From: Candidatus Zixiibacteriota bacterium
GTDB lineage: Bacteria; Zixibacteria; MSB-5A5; GN15; FEB-12
NCBI GenBank assembly: GCA_024278935.1
Contig: JAJRSF010000048.1
Coordinates: 62,001-126,000, forward strand
Direction of reading: 5' to 3'
DNA: 64,000 nucleotides
The notes beneath the pieces were generated by a model that was not told the origin of the DNA, made no database searches, and worked only from the letters and a program-made list of their open reading frames with translations. This document shows, piece by piece, positions 26,925-36,419 of this stretch (positions within the stretch are counted from its first letter, which is position 1; every line of letters starts with the position of its first letter). The position numbers and the translations under genes are program-made.

Positions 26925-29900
26925 TTATTTTGGCAGAGTAATCGTAAATACTGTGCCGATACCGGCTTGGCTTGTTACTGAGATAGAACCTTCATGATCT
27001 TCTATAATTCCATGACTTATTGACAATCCTAAACCGGTTCCTTCACCCACTTCTTTTGTAGTAAAAAATGGTAAAAAGATAGATTTGAGATCTTCTTCAG
27101 CAATCCCGGTTCCATTATCATCAAAAGAAATACATATATTGTTATCTTGTGTATACGATTTTATTTTTAAGAGACCGCCTTGTTCCATCGCATGCATTGC
27201 ATTAAAAATTATATTTAAAAATACTTGTTGAATTTGTACTTGATCAACTGCAATTACCAATTCATCTTCTGATAATTCTAATTTGTATTCAATAGCTGAT
27301 TTATGTAATAAATTATTTATCAGTAAAAATGTATTTTTTATAATAGAATTTATATCTGTAGGCTTAACTTGGTGGTCAGATTGTCGTGTAAAAATAAGGA
27401 GATTGCTAATAATATTTTTTATCCTACGTGAAACATGCAACATGTTTTCTATGATTTCATTATTGATTGATCCTTTTGTTGCTTCAATCTCTTCTAAAGA
27501 CCCATGTAAAACTGTCATTGGGTTATTGATTTCATGAGCTATAGCAGCTGCCATATGTCCCACATTTATTAATCTGTCTTTTCGTACCAATTGTTGTTGC
27601 ACATACTTTTCTTTTTGTTGTGCCTCTATCAAATCTGTTATGTCAGTTGATATCCCACAGGTTGCATATATCTCTCCCTTTGAATCGAAGAGAGGAAACT
27701 TGTCTGAAATATATGTGTGTATTTTATCATTTTGTAAGGATGTTTCATGTATCCTAATATGTTTTTTCTCCACAATTGCTTTTGTGTCATTTTTAAAAAA
27801 GATATCCGCTTGTGCTTTAGTAAATATATCATAGTCAGTTTTACCTTTTAGGTTCTCGGTGTTTAATTTGAATTTTTTAGTAAAAACGGAATTAACATAT
27901 AAATATTGATGATTTAAATCTTTGATGTAAACAACAGCATTGCTCCTATCAAGGATCTGATCGGTTAGTTTTTTACTTTCTATTAGGGCAGTTTCAATAG
28001 CCTTTTTTGAAGTAATATCAATGACACCAGCTATTGCTCCAATATAATTGTTTTCATCATCAAAGATTGGTGCAGTTTCGATCATTGTACTGATTTTGTT
28101 ACCTTGTTTTGTTATAAATTCAAAATCATGTTGTTCTTTAATGCCTTCTTCACGTCTTTTGATATATGTTTTTGCGATTTCAATACCCTGTGCATTCATA
28201 AAATCAAATAGGTGTTTTCCTATCATTTCTTCGATAGTATAACCAAGCATATTTGCTATACTTTTATTAACTAAGGTGGTATGTGATGAAGCATCAAGAA
28301 CCCAGATACCTTCTTGAGCGACTTCAAAAAGATCTCGATATTTTTTTTCACTCTCTTTAAGTGCTTTTTCTGATTGTTTGCGTTTGGTTATGTCCAACAG
28401 AGTACTCTGCAAGGCGATAACGTTACCACTTGAATCAAAGATTGGTTTTGAATTATTCAAGACTGTGATAATCTTGCCATCTTTACGTATTAGACGGTGT
28501 TCCAAGTTAACAAGGTTATCACCATCATCCAAATTCTGATGTGCATCTTCCACCTCTTCTGCCTCTGCATCTACATCGGAAATACTCAATTGCAGTAATT
28601 CCTCATGAGAGTAGCCCAACAAATCAAGACCAGCTTGATTAGAGTCGATGAAATTCTTTTGAGCATCAAATAGATAAATAGCTGCTATCGAATTTTCGAA
28701 TAATGTGTGATATCTTTTTTCACTTTCTCTCAAGGCGTTTTCTATATTTTTTAAATCAGTAATATCAATTATTGAAACATATGCATTGGACCAATCGTCA
28801 ACAGAGTTATCCATAGAGATATTAATCATAACGCTTATAGTTTTGTTGTCAAAGGTTTTGATTGTCGTTTCAGAACTGAATTTTTGATGTCCTTCGATAA
28901 GATAAAGCAACTCATGTTTGAATGTTTTTATCGCATTTATAGTAAAAACTTTATCTAAAGAAGAAAAAATTTCGTCTTTATCTTTGGCTTTGAGTAGGCT
29001 TACTGTTTCATCATTGAAGTCAACAACTTTTAATAATGAGAGGCATTTCATGATTTCTTCAGGATGTTTATTAAAATACTTTTTAAAGTCTTTAATTCCA
29101 TTCTCTTTTAATGACTCTATATAAACTTTGATATCAGAAAAGTCTTCTCTCCAAATACTCACAGGAGCTGATTCAAATAGATTGCGATAATTAGCTTCTG
29201 CATCTTTTAGTTTACGTTCTGCAGCATTTCGCTCAGTCACATCCTTTAAAAATCCACAGGCACCGACAATTATTTTATCTTTATATATAGGAGCAGCATT
29301 AACTTCAATCTCAACGATTTTACCATCTTTTTTTATGAATTTTGTTAACAGATTATTAATTAGATGACCTTGATTGACTTTATTAAATATTTTTTTTATT
29401 TTTTCGAGTTCATCTTTGGGGAAATAATTCTTAACGCTTTTTCCAAGCAATTCATCTATATCATATCCGAATGTTCTTCTAATAGCTGGGGATGTATATG
29501 TAACAATACCTTTGAGGTCTCTCATAATTACTACATCAAATGATTGTTCTGTGATTTTTTTAAACTGTTCTTCACTGTCAGTAAGAAGTTTTTCAGTCTC
29601 TAATTTACGAGTTATGTCCTGACCAAACCCGATAAACGTATTCTCGTTAATTTTTACTGCGTTTATTGATAAGTGAAAATTTCTTCCGTCTTTTGCGATG
29701 CAGTTTGTTACGGATTCCATTTTACCGGTTGAAAGTAATGTGTTGAAATCTTTTAAAGTCTCATCAACAAAATTCGGATTAATAATATCTTGGATATTCA
29801 TTTTGAGTAATTCTGATTCTGTGTATCCGGTTAATATACAAGCAGACCGATTTACTTCTTTGTAGTTGCCTTCAGAATCAACAATGAAAACCCCATAAGG

Positions 29901-30554
29901 AGCATTTGCTAAATATGCGTGATATTTTTTCTTACTTTCAAGAATAGAGTATTCATATTTTTTTCTTTCGGTAACATCTCTGATTAAACAGATAAAATAT
30001 TCGTTTTCATCAATTGTAGTTTGGATACAATTAATATCGACATAAATATATTCATGGTTTGATCTTCGTAAGGGGATATTGCTTAAGATACTGTTTTTAA
30101 TTTGTAAAATAGTTCTTAATTTCTTATTAATACCTTCATTTGTGATTTCATCTAATCTCATTTTGATAAGGTCGGAAGTTGAATAGTCAACCAATTGTGC
30201 AATTGTCTCATTGGCATATAAAATTGTATTATAGTCTTTATCGAGTAATATTAAACCTTCGTTCGAAGATTCGAACAATGCTCGGTATCTTTCTTCGGAT
30301 TCTTTTAATTCTAGTTCGGAAACTTTATTCTCCGTAATATCAATTATTGAAGATACTAAATTGATAGGATTCCATTTTTTATCATACGTGATAGTTCCTT
30401 TGTGTTGAACCCAGCAATAGTGTCCATCTTTATGAATCATCGTATGTTGAAGAGAGAATTCTGAAGCATGTTGAGATTGTAGCTCCTTGATTGATCCTTT
30501 TATTTTTGATAGTTCTTTAGGAGGAAATAGATTAGGCGGAGAAAATTCTTTCAT
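26925..30554 (-). CDS. Multi-PAS sensor histidine kinase, main part
   Basis: This 1209-residue cytoplasmic kinase has at least seven complete PAS domains in tandem, each introduced by an E-S-E-x-x-Y/K-R-x-L-F-type linker (starting near 83, 205, 325, 445, 605, 730, 860), then a HisKA domain (MAAAIAHEINNPMTVLHGSLE, phospho-His near 1005) and a HATPase domain with DNGTGI and GTGLGLSISHGI. There is no membrane segment, so it senses intracellular or diffusible signals. The first codons are the second half of a PAS domain (FPPKELSKIKGSIKEL); the first half lies out of frame upstream at 30551-30691. It is in an operon with the receiver-XRE regulator 46 bases upstream of the full gene. It ends near a bidirectional terminator. 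Confidence 0.88.
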   Translation of the reverse strand: MKEFSPPNLFPPKELSKIKGSIKELQSQHASEFSLQHTMIHKDGHYCWVQHKGTITYDKKWNPINLVSSIIDITENKVSELELKESEERYRALFESSNEGLILLDKDYNTILYANETIAQLVDYSTSDLIKMRLDEITNEGINKKLRTILQIKNSILSNIPLRRSNHEYIYVDINCIQTTIDENEYFICLIRDVTERKKYEYSILESKKKYHAYLANAPYGVFIVDSEGNYKEVNRSACILTGYTESELLKMNIQDIINPNFVDETLKDFNTLLSTGKMESVTNCIAKDGRNFHLSINAVKINENTFIGFGQDITRKLETEKLLTDSEEQFKKITEQSFDVVIMRDLKGIVTYTSPAIRRTFGYDIDELLGKSVKNYFPKDELEKIKKIFNKVNQGHLINNLLTKFIKKDGKIVEIEVNAAPIYKDKIIVGACGFLKDVTERNAAERKLKDAEANYRNLFESAPVSIWREDFSDIKVYIESLKENGIKDFKKYFNKHPEEIMKCLSLLKVVDFNDETVSLLKAKDKDEIFSSLDKVFTINAIKTFKHELLYLIEGHQKFSSETTIKTFDNKTISVMINISMDNSVDDWSNAYVSIIDITDLKNIENALRESEKRYHTLFENSIAAIYLFDAQKNFIDSNQAGLDLLGYSHEELLQLSISDVDAEAEEVEDAHQNLDDGDNLVNLEHRLIRKDGKIITVLNNSKPIFDSSGNVIALQSTLLDITKRKQSEKALKESEKKYRDLFEVAQEGIWVLDASSHTTLVNKSIANMLGYTIEEMIGKHLFDFMNAQGIEIAKTYIKRREEGIKEQHDFEFITKQGNKISTMIETAPIFDDENNYIGAIAGVIDITSKKAIETALIESKKLTDQILDRSNAVVYIKDLNHQYLYVNSVFTKKFKLNTENLKGKTDYDIFTKAQADIFFKNDTKAIVEKKHIRIHETSLQNDKIHTYISDKFPLFDSKGEIYATCGISTDITDLIEAQQKEKYVQQQLVRKDRLINVGHMAAAIAHEINNPMTVLHGSLEEIEATKGSINNEIIENMLHVSRRIKNIISNLLIFTRQSDHQVKPTDINSIIKNTFLLINNLLHKSAIEYKLELSEDELVIAVDQVQIQQVFLNIIFNAMHAMEQGGLLKIKSYTQDNNICISFDDNGTGIAEEDLKSIFLPFFTTKEVGEGTGLGLSISHGIIEDHEGSISVTSQAGIGTVFTITLPK

Positions 30555-30691
30555 GCTAGAATTTGAATTTCAAATCCAAGTATTGAGCACAACGTCTGAG
30601 AAATTAAAACTGTATCTTGAGACAAGTCCCAATCAATGATACCGATATTCCCAGATTTAATTATTTGTTTGTAATATTTTGTCTCATCCAT
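30551..30691 (-). CDS. N-terminal PAS fragment of the multi-PAS kinase (frameshifted)
   Basis: The ATG at 30689-30691 opens 46 codons ending at a TGA that overlaps the ATG of the main kinase frame (GC-ATGA). The peptide (MDETKYYKQIIKSGN..., IGIIDWDL, QTLCSILGFEI) is the first half of a PAS domain whose second half begins the main frame. A -1 change (one base missing around 30554-30560) would fuse them into a complete eighth PAS domain and a 1256-residue kinase. Translational coupling at ATGA could make two chains, but a PAS fold cut in the middle is unlikely to work. Confidence 0.6.
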   Translation of the reverse strand: MDETKYYKQIIKSGNIGIIDWDLSQDTVLISQTLCSILGFEIQILA

Positions 30692-30736
30692 AGTAATGTC
30701 AAAACAATCTCGTTAGTAGATATATCTCTTAATAAG

Positions 30737-31369
30737 TTATAGGTCTTCAAAAAAGTACGCCATCTCGGTTTGCAAAGCAGTTGTAAGTTTTGATAATGTT
30801 GCTATTGAAGGTGCTGTCTCAGCATGTTCAATTTGATAAATAAGGCTTGGTGAAATTCCAGCTATGTTTGCAAGTTGTCTCAGGGAAATCTTTTTTTCTT
30901 TCCTTAAGACACTTAACCTAGAAGAAATTTGTTTTATTGTAAGCTCGTACAAGTTTGATACTAATCCATATTGTTTTTCTGCTCGTGTTAATACATCAAA
31001 AAAATCTTTAGTCTCAAATGGCTTGGTAATAAATTCAAATACATTTTCACGTATAGATTCAAAAGCGCGCTCGACTGTTGGATAGGCAGAAAGCATAATC
31101 ACACAAACGGAGCTGTCAATTTTCCTGATATCTTTTAATACTTCAATACCATCTTTCTTGGGCATGACAATATCAAGGATTATAATCTGAAACTCCTGTT
31201 TTTTTACAATTTCAGTAGCAGCAAGTGGGGCACAGCAACATTCAACGGTATAATTTCTTTTTGTAAGGATTCTCTTTAAAAAAGTGCAGATATCTATATC
31301 ATCGTCAATTATGAGTACATTTATCTTTCTATTTATTACTTTCTTAGTCATTTTATTCTCAATGTTCAC
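30737..31369 (-). CDS. Response regulator with XRE/Cro-type DNA-binding domain
   Basis: A 210-residue regulator. The N-terminal receiver (about 16-130) has the acidic pair in LIIDDDIDI, the phospho-acceptor Asp in ILDIVMPKKDG and the conserved Lys in FITKPFE. The C-terminal part (about 145-208) is an HTH_3/Cro-C1 domain (RLSVLRKEKKISLRQLANIAGISPSLIYQIE). Most response regulators use winged-helix, LuxR or Fis output; a Cro-type output is uncommon. It is first in the operon with the multi-PAS kinase. Upstream, 31370-31602 is AT-rich and should hold the promoter. Confidence 0.9.
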   Translation of the reverse strand: MNIENKMTKKVINRKINVLIIDDDIDICTFLKRILTKRNYTVECCCAPLAATEIVKKQEFQIIILDIVMPKKDGIEVLKDIRKIDSSVCVIMLSAYPTVERAFESIRENVFEFITKPFETKDFFDVLTRAEKQYGLVSNLYELTIKQISSRLSVLRKEKKISLRQLANIAGISPSLIYQIEHAETAPSIATLSKLTTALQTEMAYFFEDL

Positions 31370-31602
31370 GTTCTAGCCCCAAATTTACGAATAACCATAT
31401 TTGTTATTTATTATTTGTAATGATAATATATAAATACTAAACAGATTGTCAAGGTCGATTATTTTCAGGAAGGAGTATAGACTTCGCAAAATAGAAAGCA
31501 TTTTGAGAGTAATTTGATTTTATGAAATATGGGGAGGAAGTTTCATCTTAAATATAGCGTTTTCAGAAACAATCTAATAAAAGAAAAATTATCTGTGTGA
31601 TA

Positions 31603-32967
31603 CTATTCTTTAAAGTTAGATAAGCTTATATTATGTTTTTTGATTTTTTTGCTTAAGTTTGAACGTTCAATTTCAAGTAGTATTGCTGCCGCACTGATAT
31701 TATATGCTGATTCTACTAATGCTTCGAGAATGAGTGTTTTTTCAAAATCTTTGAGACGTTCTGATAATTGTTGAGCAGAGGAATTATTACTAAAATTATT
31801 ATGTTTCAAGTAATTGTCTATATCTTCTTGCACAATTAAATCAGAATCAGACAATACAATTAATGATTCTATTGTATCATAGAGTTGCCTGACATTACCT
31901 GGCCAATCATACTGAAGTAACGACTTGATTGTTGAATTGTCAAATATTTTAGGAGGCAACCCTTTATCAATAGTTAATTTATCTACAAATGTTTCTACCA
32001 ATTTTGGAATATCTTCTTTTTTCTCCCGAAGGGGAGGTAGATTGATTGTAATTCCCTTTAATCTAAAATATAAATCTTCTCTGAATTTTTCTTCTGATAT
32101 CAATTGAAGAAGATCTTTATGTGTCGCACAAATAATTCTTACATCGGTATTTCTAATTTGGGGAGTTCCGATTTTTTGATATTCTCCAGTCTCAAGCACT
32201 CTTAATAGTTTTGCTTGAGTTGTTATATCTAAATCACCAATTTCATCTAAAAATATTGTACCTTTATCGGCATATTCAAACAACCCAACACGATCAGATA
32301 TTGCTCCCGTAAAAGCACCTTTTGCATGTCCGAATAATTCTGACTCTACAATATCTGGAGATTTATGATTGCAGTTGAGAATCCCTAAACGATTATTCTT
32401 TCTTGCACTATGGTTATGAATAGCTCTGGAAACTAGTTCTTTCCCGGTACCTGTTTCGCCTAATATTATAACCTTTGTATCTACTGCAGAAACTTTGTTA
32501 ATTAATTTGTAAACTTCAAGCATGGATTTTGATCTACCAATAAGATTGTATGATTTCTCTGCATTAGTCGCTAAGTCGATTTGATTGAGTTTTGATCTGT
32601 AATTCTCTACAGCATTACTTACTGAACGGATTAACCTGGTTGATGAATTCCCCTTTTGAATATAGTCAAAAGGTTGCTCATTACGATCAATTGAATCCTC
32701 GTTGTAGTCTCCTGGATAGCCTGTATGGAAAATTATAGGAATAGACGGGTTGATCTGTTTTATAACTCTCCCGGCAGAGATACCATCCATTATAGGCATT
32801 TTGATGTCCATAACTACAACGGCAAAATCTTGATTTTTACGGATATGTTCAATGGCTTGTTCACCTGAAGATGCCATAATCGTCTCGTAATCATCTGAGA
32901 ATAAATCTTCAAGCACCTCTAATACGAGAGGGTCGTCATCAACGAGTAATATTTTATTTTTTAACAT
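31603..32967 (-). CDS. NtrC-family sigma-54 activator response regulator
   Basis: A 454-residue activator: receiver (1-120, Asp in VVMDIKMPIMDG), AAA+ sigma-54 interaction domain (about 145-370) with Walker A GETGTGKE, the sigma-54 loop GAFTGA and Walker B TIFLDEIGDL, arginine finger region FREDLYFRLKG, and a C-terminal Fis-type helix-turn-helix (ALVESAYNISAAAILLEIER). It activates sigma-54 promoters when phosphorylated. The sensor kinase gene lies 8 bases upstream in the same operon, so the two form a cognate pair. Targets are unknown; no clear -24/-12 promoter was identified nearby. Confidence 0.93.
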   Translation of the reverse strand: MLKNKILLVDDDPLVLEVLEDLFSDDYETIMASSGEQAIEHIRKNQDFAVVVMDIKMPIMDGISAGRVIKQINPSIPIIFHTGYPGDYNEDSIDRNEQPFDYIQKGNSSTRLIRSVSNAVENYRSKLNQIDLATNAEKSYNLIGRSKSMLEVYKLINKVSAVDTKVIILGETGTGKELVSRAIHNHSARKNNRLGILNCNHKSPDIVESELFGHAKGAFTGAISDRVGLFEYADKGTIFLDEIGDLDITTQAKLLRVLETGEYQKIGTPQIRNTDVRIICATHKDLLQLISEEKFREDLYFRLKGITINLPPLREKKEDIPKLVETFVDKLTIDKGLPPKIFDNSTIKSLLQYDWPGNVRQLYDTIESLIVLSDSDLIVQEDIDNYLKHNNFSNNSSAQQLSERLKDFEKTLILEALVESAYNISAAAILLEIERSNLSKKIKKHNISLSNFKE

Positions 32968-32975
32968 GAATTACT

Positions 32976-35207
32976 TTATTTCTTCGATCTTTTAAATGCT
33001 AGCTCAAAAATAGTATTACAATTTTCTTCACTAGAAACTTTAATTGTACCATTATACATTTCAATAATCTTTTTGACCATACTTAACCCAATCCCGGTTC
33101 CTTTTGTCGGTTTAGTTGAGAAAAAAGTATTAAATATTTTACTTATATTCTCAGAACTTATCCCTATGCCGTTGTCTGTAAATGTAAGATGTACGTCTTG
33201 ATGATCGGCCCAAACTTTTATTAATATATGACAATTGTCTCTATTTGTCAAAGCATCCAAACTATTAAGAAGTAAATTATTAAAAACTATATAAAGTTGT
33301 TGGTAATTGGATTCGATGACAATATTAGTATCAGTCTCACTTTTTAATGTGACATTCTGTTCTTTAAGCCTTGACAGATTGGACTCGATTACTTCATTTA
33401 TTACTTTTGAAATATTAACCTGTTCAGGTAGATATTCAGAATCTATCTTTGTATATTGAGAAATCAGTTCAGTCATATCAATCGCTCGGTTTGTTGAACT
33501 TTTAATTTTTTCAGAATAATTGTCGAATTTGATTTTATCATATTGATTTTGATTGTTCATTCTAAAAAGTTTATTTAATGAACCATCAACAGGGAAGAGA
33601 GCGTTTCGTATTTCGTGAGCAAACCCTCCGGCAATATCTTTCGCTTGTTTGTATTTCTCTGCTTCAATAAGTTGTAACTGAGTCTCTTCGAGTTTTTGAT
33701 GGGTTGTTTCAAGCTCTGATTTCTGTGAAACTATCAAGTTAAGATTCTGTTTAGTTCGTTTTTGATATATACTGACAATAACTAACCCTACAAAGAGTCC
33801 AGATAGAAGCATCAAGAGATATAGTTGGTTCTTGTGATAAAAAACGGAGACCAGTTCTAAAATAGTTTTTTTAGTGATTCGTCCGAGATATGATTTATTC
33901 CTTGTACTGATAAGTAAATCTATCGTATTGCCGAGACTATCGATTCTTGCGATTTCATAAGAACTACATCGGAAGGGGAATTGTAAAATCTGTTCAAAAT
34001 CATAATTATACAGGCCATCATAAAAAACATATACTGGGTTTTCTTCTGAACGAATATTTATTACACCAATAAGATTTGTTTGAATAGAAAGTGAGTCCGA
34101 TATTGCGATTAATGATAAATTAGTATCATAAATTTCATAAAATTCATAATTATGATTTACAAATAATGACATAGCATTAGTAGGTCCGAATTCAGCTGTC
34201 TTTATCGCACTTATCTTCTCAGGAGCCGAAGTTGTGAATAAAGTAGTACCCGAACTATTTAGTTTTGATATTTTTCTTTGGGGGGAAATTGAGTTATCAT
34301 CTCCAATTTCTATTGTGTTTGCTATGTGAGTAACATAAAATATATTGTTTAATGTGTCAGAGCATAGAAGTGGAGTATGGAATGAATAATAACCTGAAAT
34401 CTTATTTGAAATGATTTCACCAAATTGATTTACTACTGATATGTATGAGTATCCGTCAGTGTAGTTTTTATCTTCTTTGCCATTGCCGGGGTTAATAGTA
34501 GCAAATATAATGGAAGGGTTTTCTCTGTTCTCACATGAGTATAAAATTTTTGTTTGAATAGGACTGGAAACTTCTAATTGCCATTCAATCTTCCAATCGT
34601 TTAAGTCAATACAAAAGAGAGTTCTTGCAATATGGTTGTAGTTCAGATAAATAAATACTTCTAAATTTCCATCATAGTCATAATCTTCGACCAAGCAAAC
34701 AGCAGAACTTCCAGTCAACTTCTTTCCTGTTTTAATTGATAACAAAGTTAGGTATTGGGGTGGGGATTCTTTATGGATTTGACTTCTAAATAATTCAATA
34801 GAATTATTATACAGACCAACTCCGACTATAAAATTATCAGATAAAATCGTATCAGGATATATCATCCAATCTGCAACTATTGAGCGCACTTGGTCGTCGT
34901 CATTATTTGTGGCTGAAGGATATGACAACTTACTAAACCAGGAATTAGTTCCGAACATAACAGTCGGATTATTAAGCTTAATAAAGTGTGTGCTATCAGT
35001 TAGAGAATTAGCCGTTTTTAGAATTCTTGACAGATGGTCAGTTGGATATGATAAGCTATAAAGAGAATCTGTCCGGATTGTTTGAAAACGGTAGGGGAGG
35101 TATGATGAATCCAGGTTTGATTGAATAGTAAATCTTTCAACATCACCAAATGATTTTGTCGTAGTACAACATAGTAAGATGAAAATAACTATCAAAATTT
35201 TCCGCAT
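32976..35207 (-). CDS. Membrane sensor histidine kinase with periplasmic beta-propeller-like domain
   Basis: A 743-residue kinase with a signal peptide (1-20), a large exported domain (about 25-450) rich in repeated strand motifs such as VEDYDYDGNLEVFIYL and WKIEWQLEVSSPIQTKI, reminiscent of FG-GAP/PQQ-like beta-propellers, one membrane helix (about 459-482), a coiled-coil linker (NLIVSQKSELETTHQKLEE) and a kinase core: His in AGGFAHEIRNALFPVDG (near 529) and HATPase with DNGIGI and GTGIGLSMVKKI. It pairs with the NtrC-type regulator 8 bases downstream. The propeller probably reads an extracytoplasmic ligand. The domain name for the propeller is inferred from repeat character. Confidence 0.88.
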   Translation of the reverse strand: MRKILIVIFILLCCTTTKSFGDVERFTIQSNLDSSYLPYRFQTIRTDSLYSLSYPTDHLSRILKTANSLTDSTHFIKLNNPTVMFGTNSWFSKLSYPSATNNDDDQVRSIVADWMIYPDTILSDNFIVGVGLYNNSIELFRSQIHKESPPQYLTLLSIKTGKKLTGSSAVCLVEDYDYDGNLEVFIYLNYNHIARTLFCIDLNDWKIEWQLEVSSPIQTKILYSCENRENPSIIFATINPGNGKEDKNYTDGYSYISVVNQFGEIISNKISGYYSFHTPLLCSDTLNNIFYVTHIANTIEIGDDNSISPQRKISKLNSSGTTLFTTSAPEKISAIKTAEFGPTNAMSLFVNHNYEFYEIYDTNLSLIAISDSLSIQTNLIGVINIRSEENPVYVFYDGLYNYDFEQILQFPFRCSSYEIARIDSLGNTIDLLISTRNKSYLGRITKKTILELVSVFYHKNQLYLLMLLSGLFVGLVIVSIYQKRTKQNLNLIVSQKSELETTHQKLEETQLQLIEAEKYKQAKDIAGGFAHEIRNALFPVDGSLNKLFRMNNQNQYDKIKFDNYSEKIKSSTNRAIDMTELISQYTKIDSEYLPEQVNISKVINEVIESNLSRLKEQNVTLKSETDTNIVIESNYQQLYIVFNNLLLNSLDALTNRDNCHILIKVWADHQDVHLTFTDNGIGISSENISKIFNTFFSTKPTKGTGIGLSMVKKIIEMYNGTIKVSSEENCNTIFELAFKRSKK

Positions 35208-35584
35208 TTCATGATAATATAATTAAGAAATACAAAATGTCAAACTACGATAAGCATATATATACTATGCTATCTGAGCGGGTTGTTTTGACACGGTAGA
35301 AATCATTCGTTTTGTGGTGAAATGGCACACTTGGCGCGGGGAGACTTGGGTCTAAGGCTGTAATTGGTTGTACAGCAGGTTGTTCAGTTGTTTGTGTCGT
35401 TCGGCATGGAACTTGTTATACCAATATATTAGACAACAGAGAGACAGGCTCTTTTAGATAGGTAGTGTAGGAACTATGAAGATTTAAACATAGGGGAAAT
35501 ATATCATCCTATTTTGGGGGGAACGTATGCTGTGCTACAGCATTTAAAAGACCCAGTTTGTGTGATACGCTCACACAGCTGGGT
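35208..35584. other. Intergenic region with strong hairpin at 35551-35584
   Basis: Less AT-rich than its surroundings (35280-35430), with no conserved frame recognised; possibly a gene remnant. It ends in a hairpin, ACCCAG-TT-TGTGTGA (35551-35565) / TCACACA-G-CTGGGT (35571-35584), loop TACGC, 25 bases before the next small gene. Confidence 0.4.
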
Positions 35585-35609
35585 ATAAATATTGAACGGA
35601 ATATGTTTC

Positions 35610-35981
35610 ATGAAGTTTAAGCTTAAAAAAAATAAATGGTATGCTTGGCAAATGTTTACTGGGTATACTGAAGAAAAATATCATTCACCAATAAAAATTT
35701 TGGATATTAGTCAGTCCATGGAAGCTGATTTATTAGTCCTAAGTTTTTATAATGCGTGTCTTAAACAAGGTTCTAAAGATTTACGCTACGAACTGAAAAT
35801 TCTTGCTCATTCAGCATAGTGTTTAATATGTGAAGTAGAAGCTGATGAAAAAAATAATTCCTATAGGACGGCAATTATTGAAGAGATTGATTACCTTTGG
35901 CTCAAAAAATATATTACAAAAGATGAGTTAGACCAAAATCTTTGTATCTCTGAATATTTGGATAAATATTATTCAATCTAG
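35610..35981 (+). pseudogene. Small hypothetical protein gene split by an in-frame TAG
   Basis: ATG 35610 reads MKFKLKKNKWYAWQMFTGY... for 69 codons to a TAG at 35817-35819; the same frame continues as CLICEVEADEKNNSYRTA, IIEEIDYLWLKKY and ITKDELDQNLCISEYLDKYYSI to a TAG at 35979-35981. Together they would give 123 residues with the feel of one domain: an N-terminal beta-rich part (SPIKILDISQS, ADLLVLSFYNA) and a C-terminal helix after the break. I recall uncharacterised environmental proteins with a similar HKWYAWQM start but cannot name a family. It is read as a gene interrupted by a nonsense codon. Confidence 0.5.
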
Positions 35982-36037
35982 CCTTACATATAGTAAAAAT
36001 CCTCGAACGATTATGTTCAAGGCTATAACTTTTAATA

Positions 36038-36066
36038 TGCGGAAGGCGGGATTTGAACCAGTACAA
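36038..36066 (-). other. Possible tRNA 3'-end remnant
   Basis: On the minus strand this reads ACTGGTTCAAATCCCGCC then TTCCGCA, like a T-arm plus acceptor 3' strand of a tRNA. The T-stem pairs poorly and no matching 5' acceptor strand was found, so it is not a working tRNA. Such fragments are left by integrative elements. Nothing else is seen in 35982-36419. Confidence 0.35.
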
Positions 36067-36419
36067 CTTGAGAGGATTACGCCGCAAAGTTAAATAGTCT
36101 GATTATGCGGCAGTTCTAAAAAAGTCCACGATAGCCAGCTTTAAAACAGGCTGAAGCCCGGCTTATAATAATTCCAACAATTTATTACGAACTAAAAGCA
36201 AAATCTTTTAATCGAAAGATATATCTTTTCCCTAAATTATAAATCATCTTATTTACTCACACTTAAAAATCTATATGTATCCTAAGTTAAGAGCATAAAT
36301 ACGGTACGTCTATATCGTATTTAATTTGTTGTTGTATTAACAAATGACTGTAATGTTTTGAGTTATAGATACGTAAGTAAAAGGGAATACCTTTTACTTA
36401 CGTAATGAAAGCATAGTAG

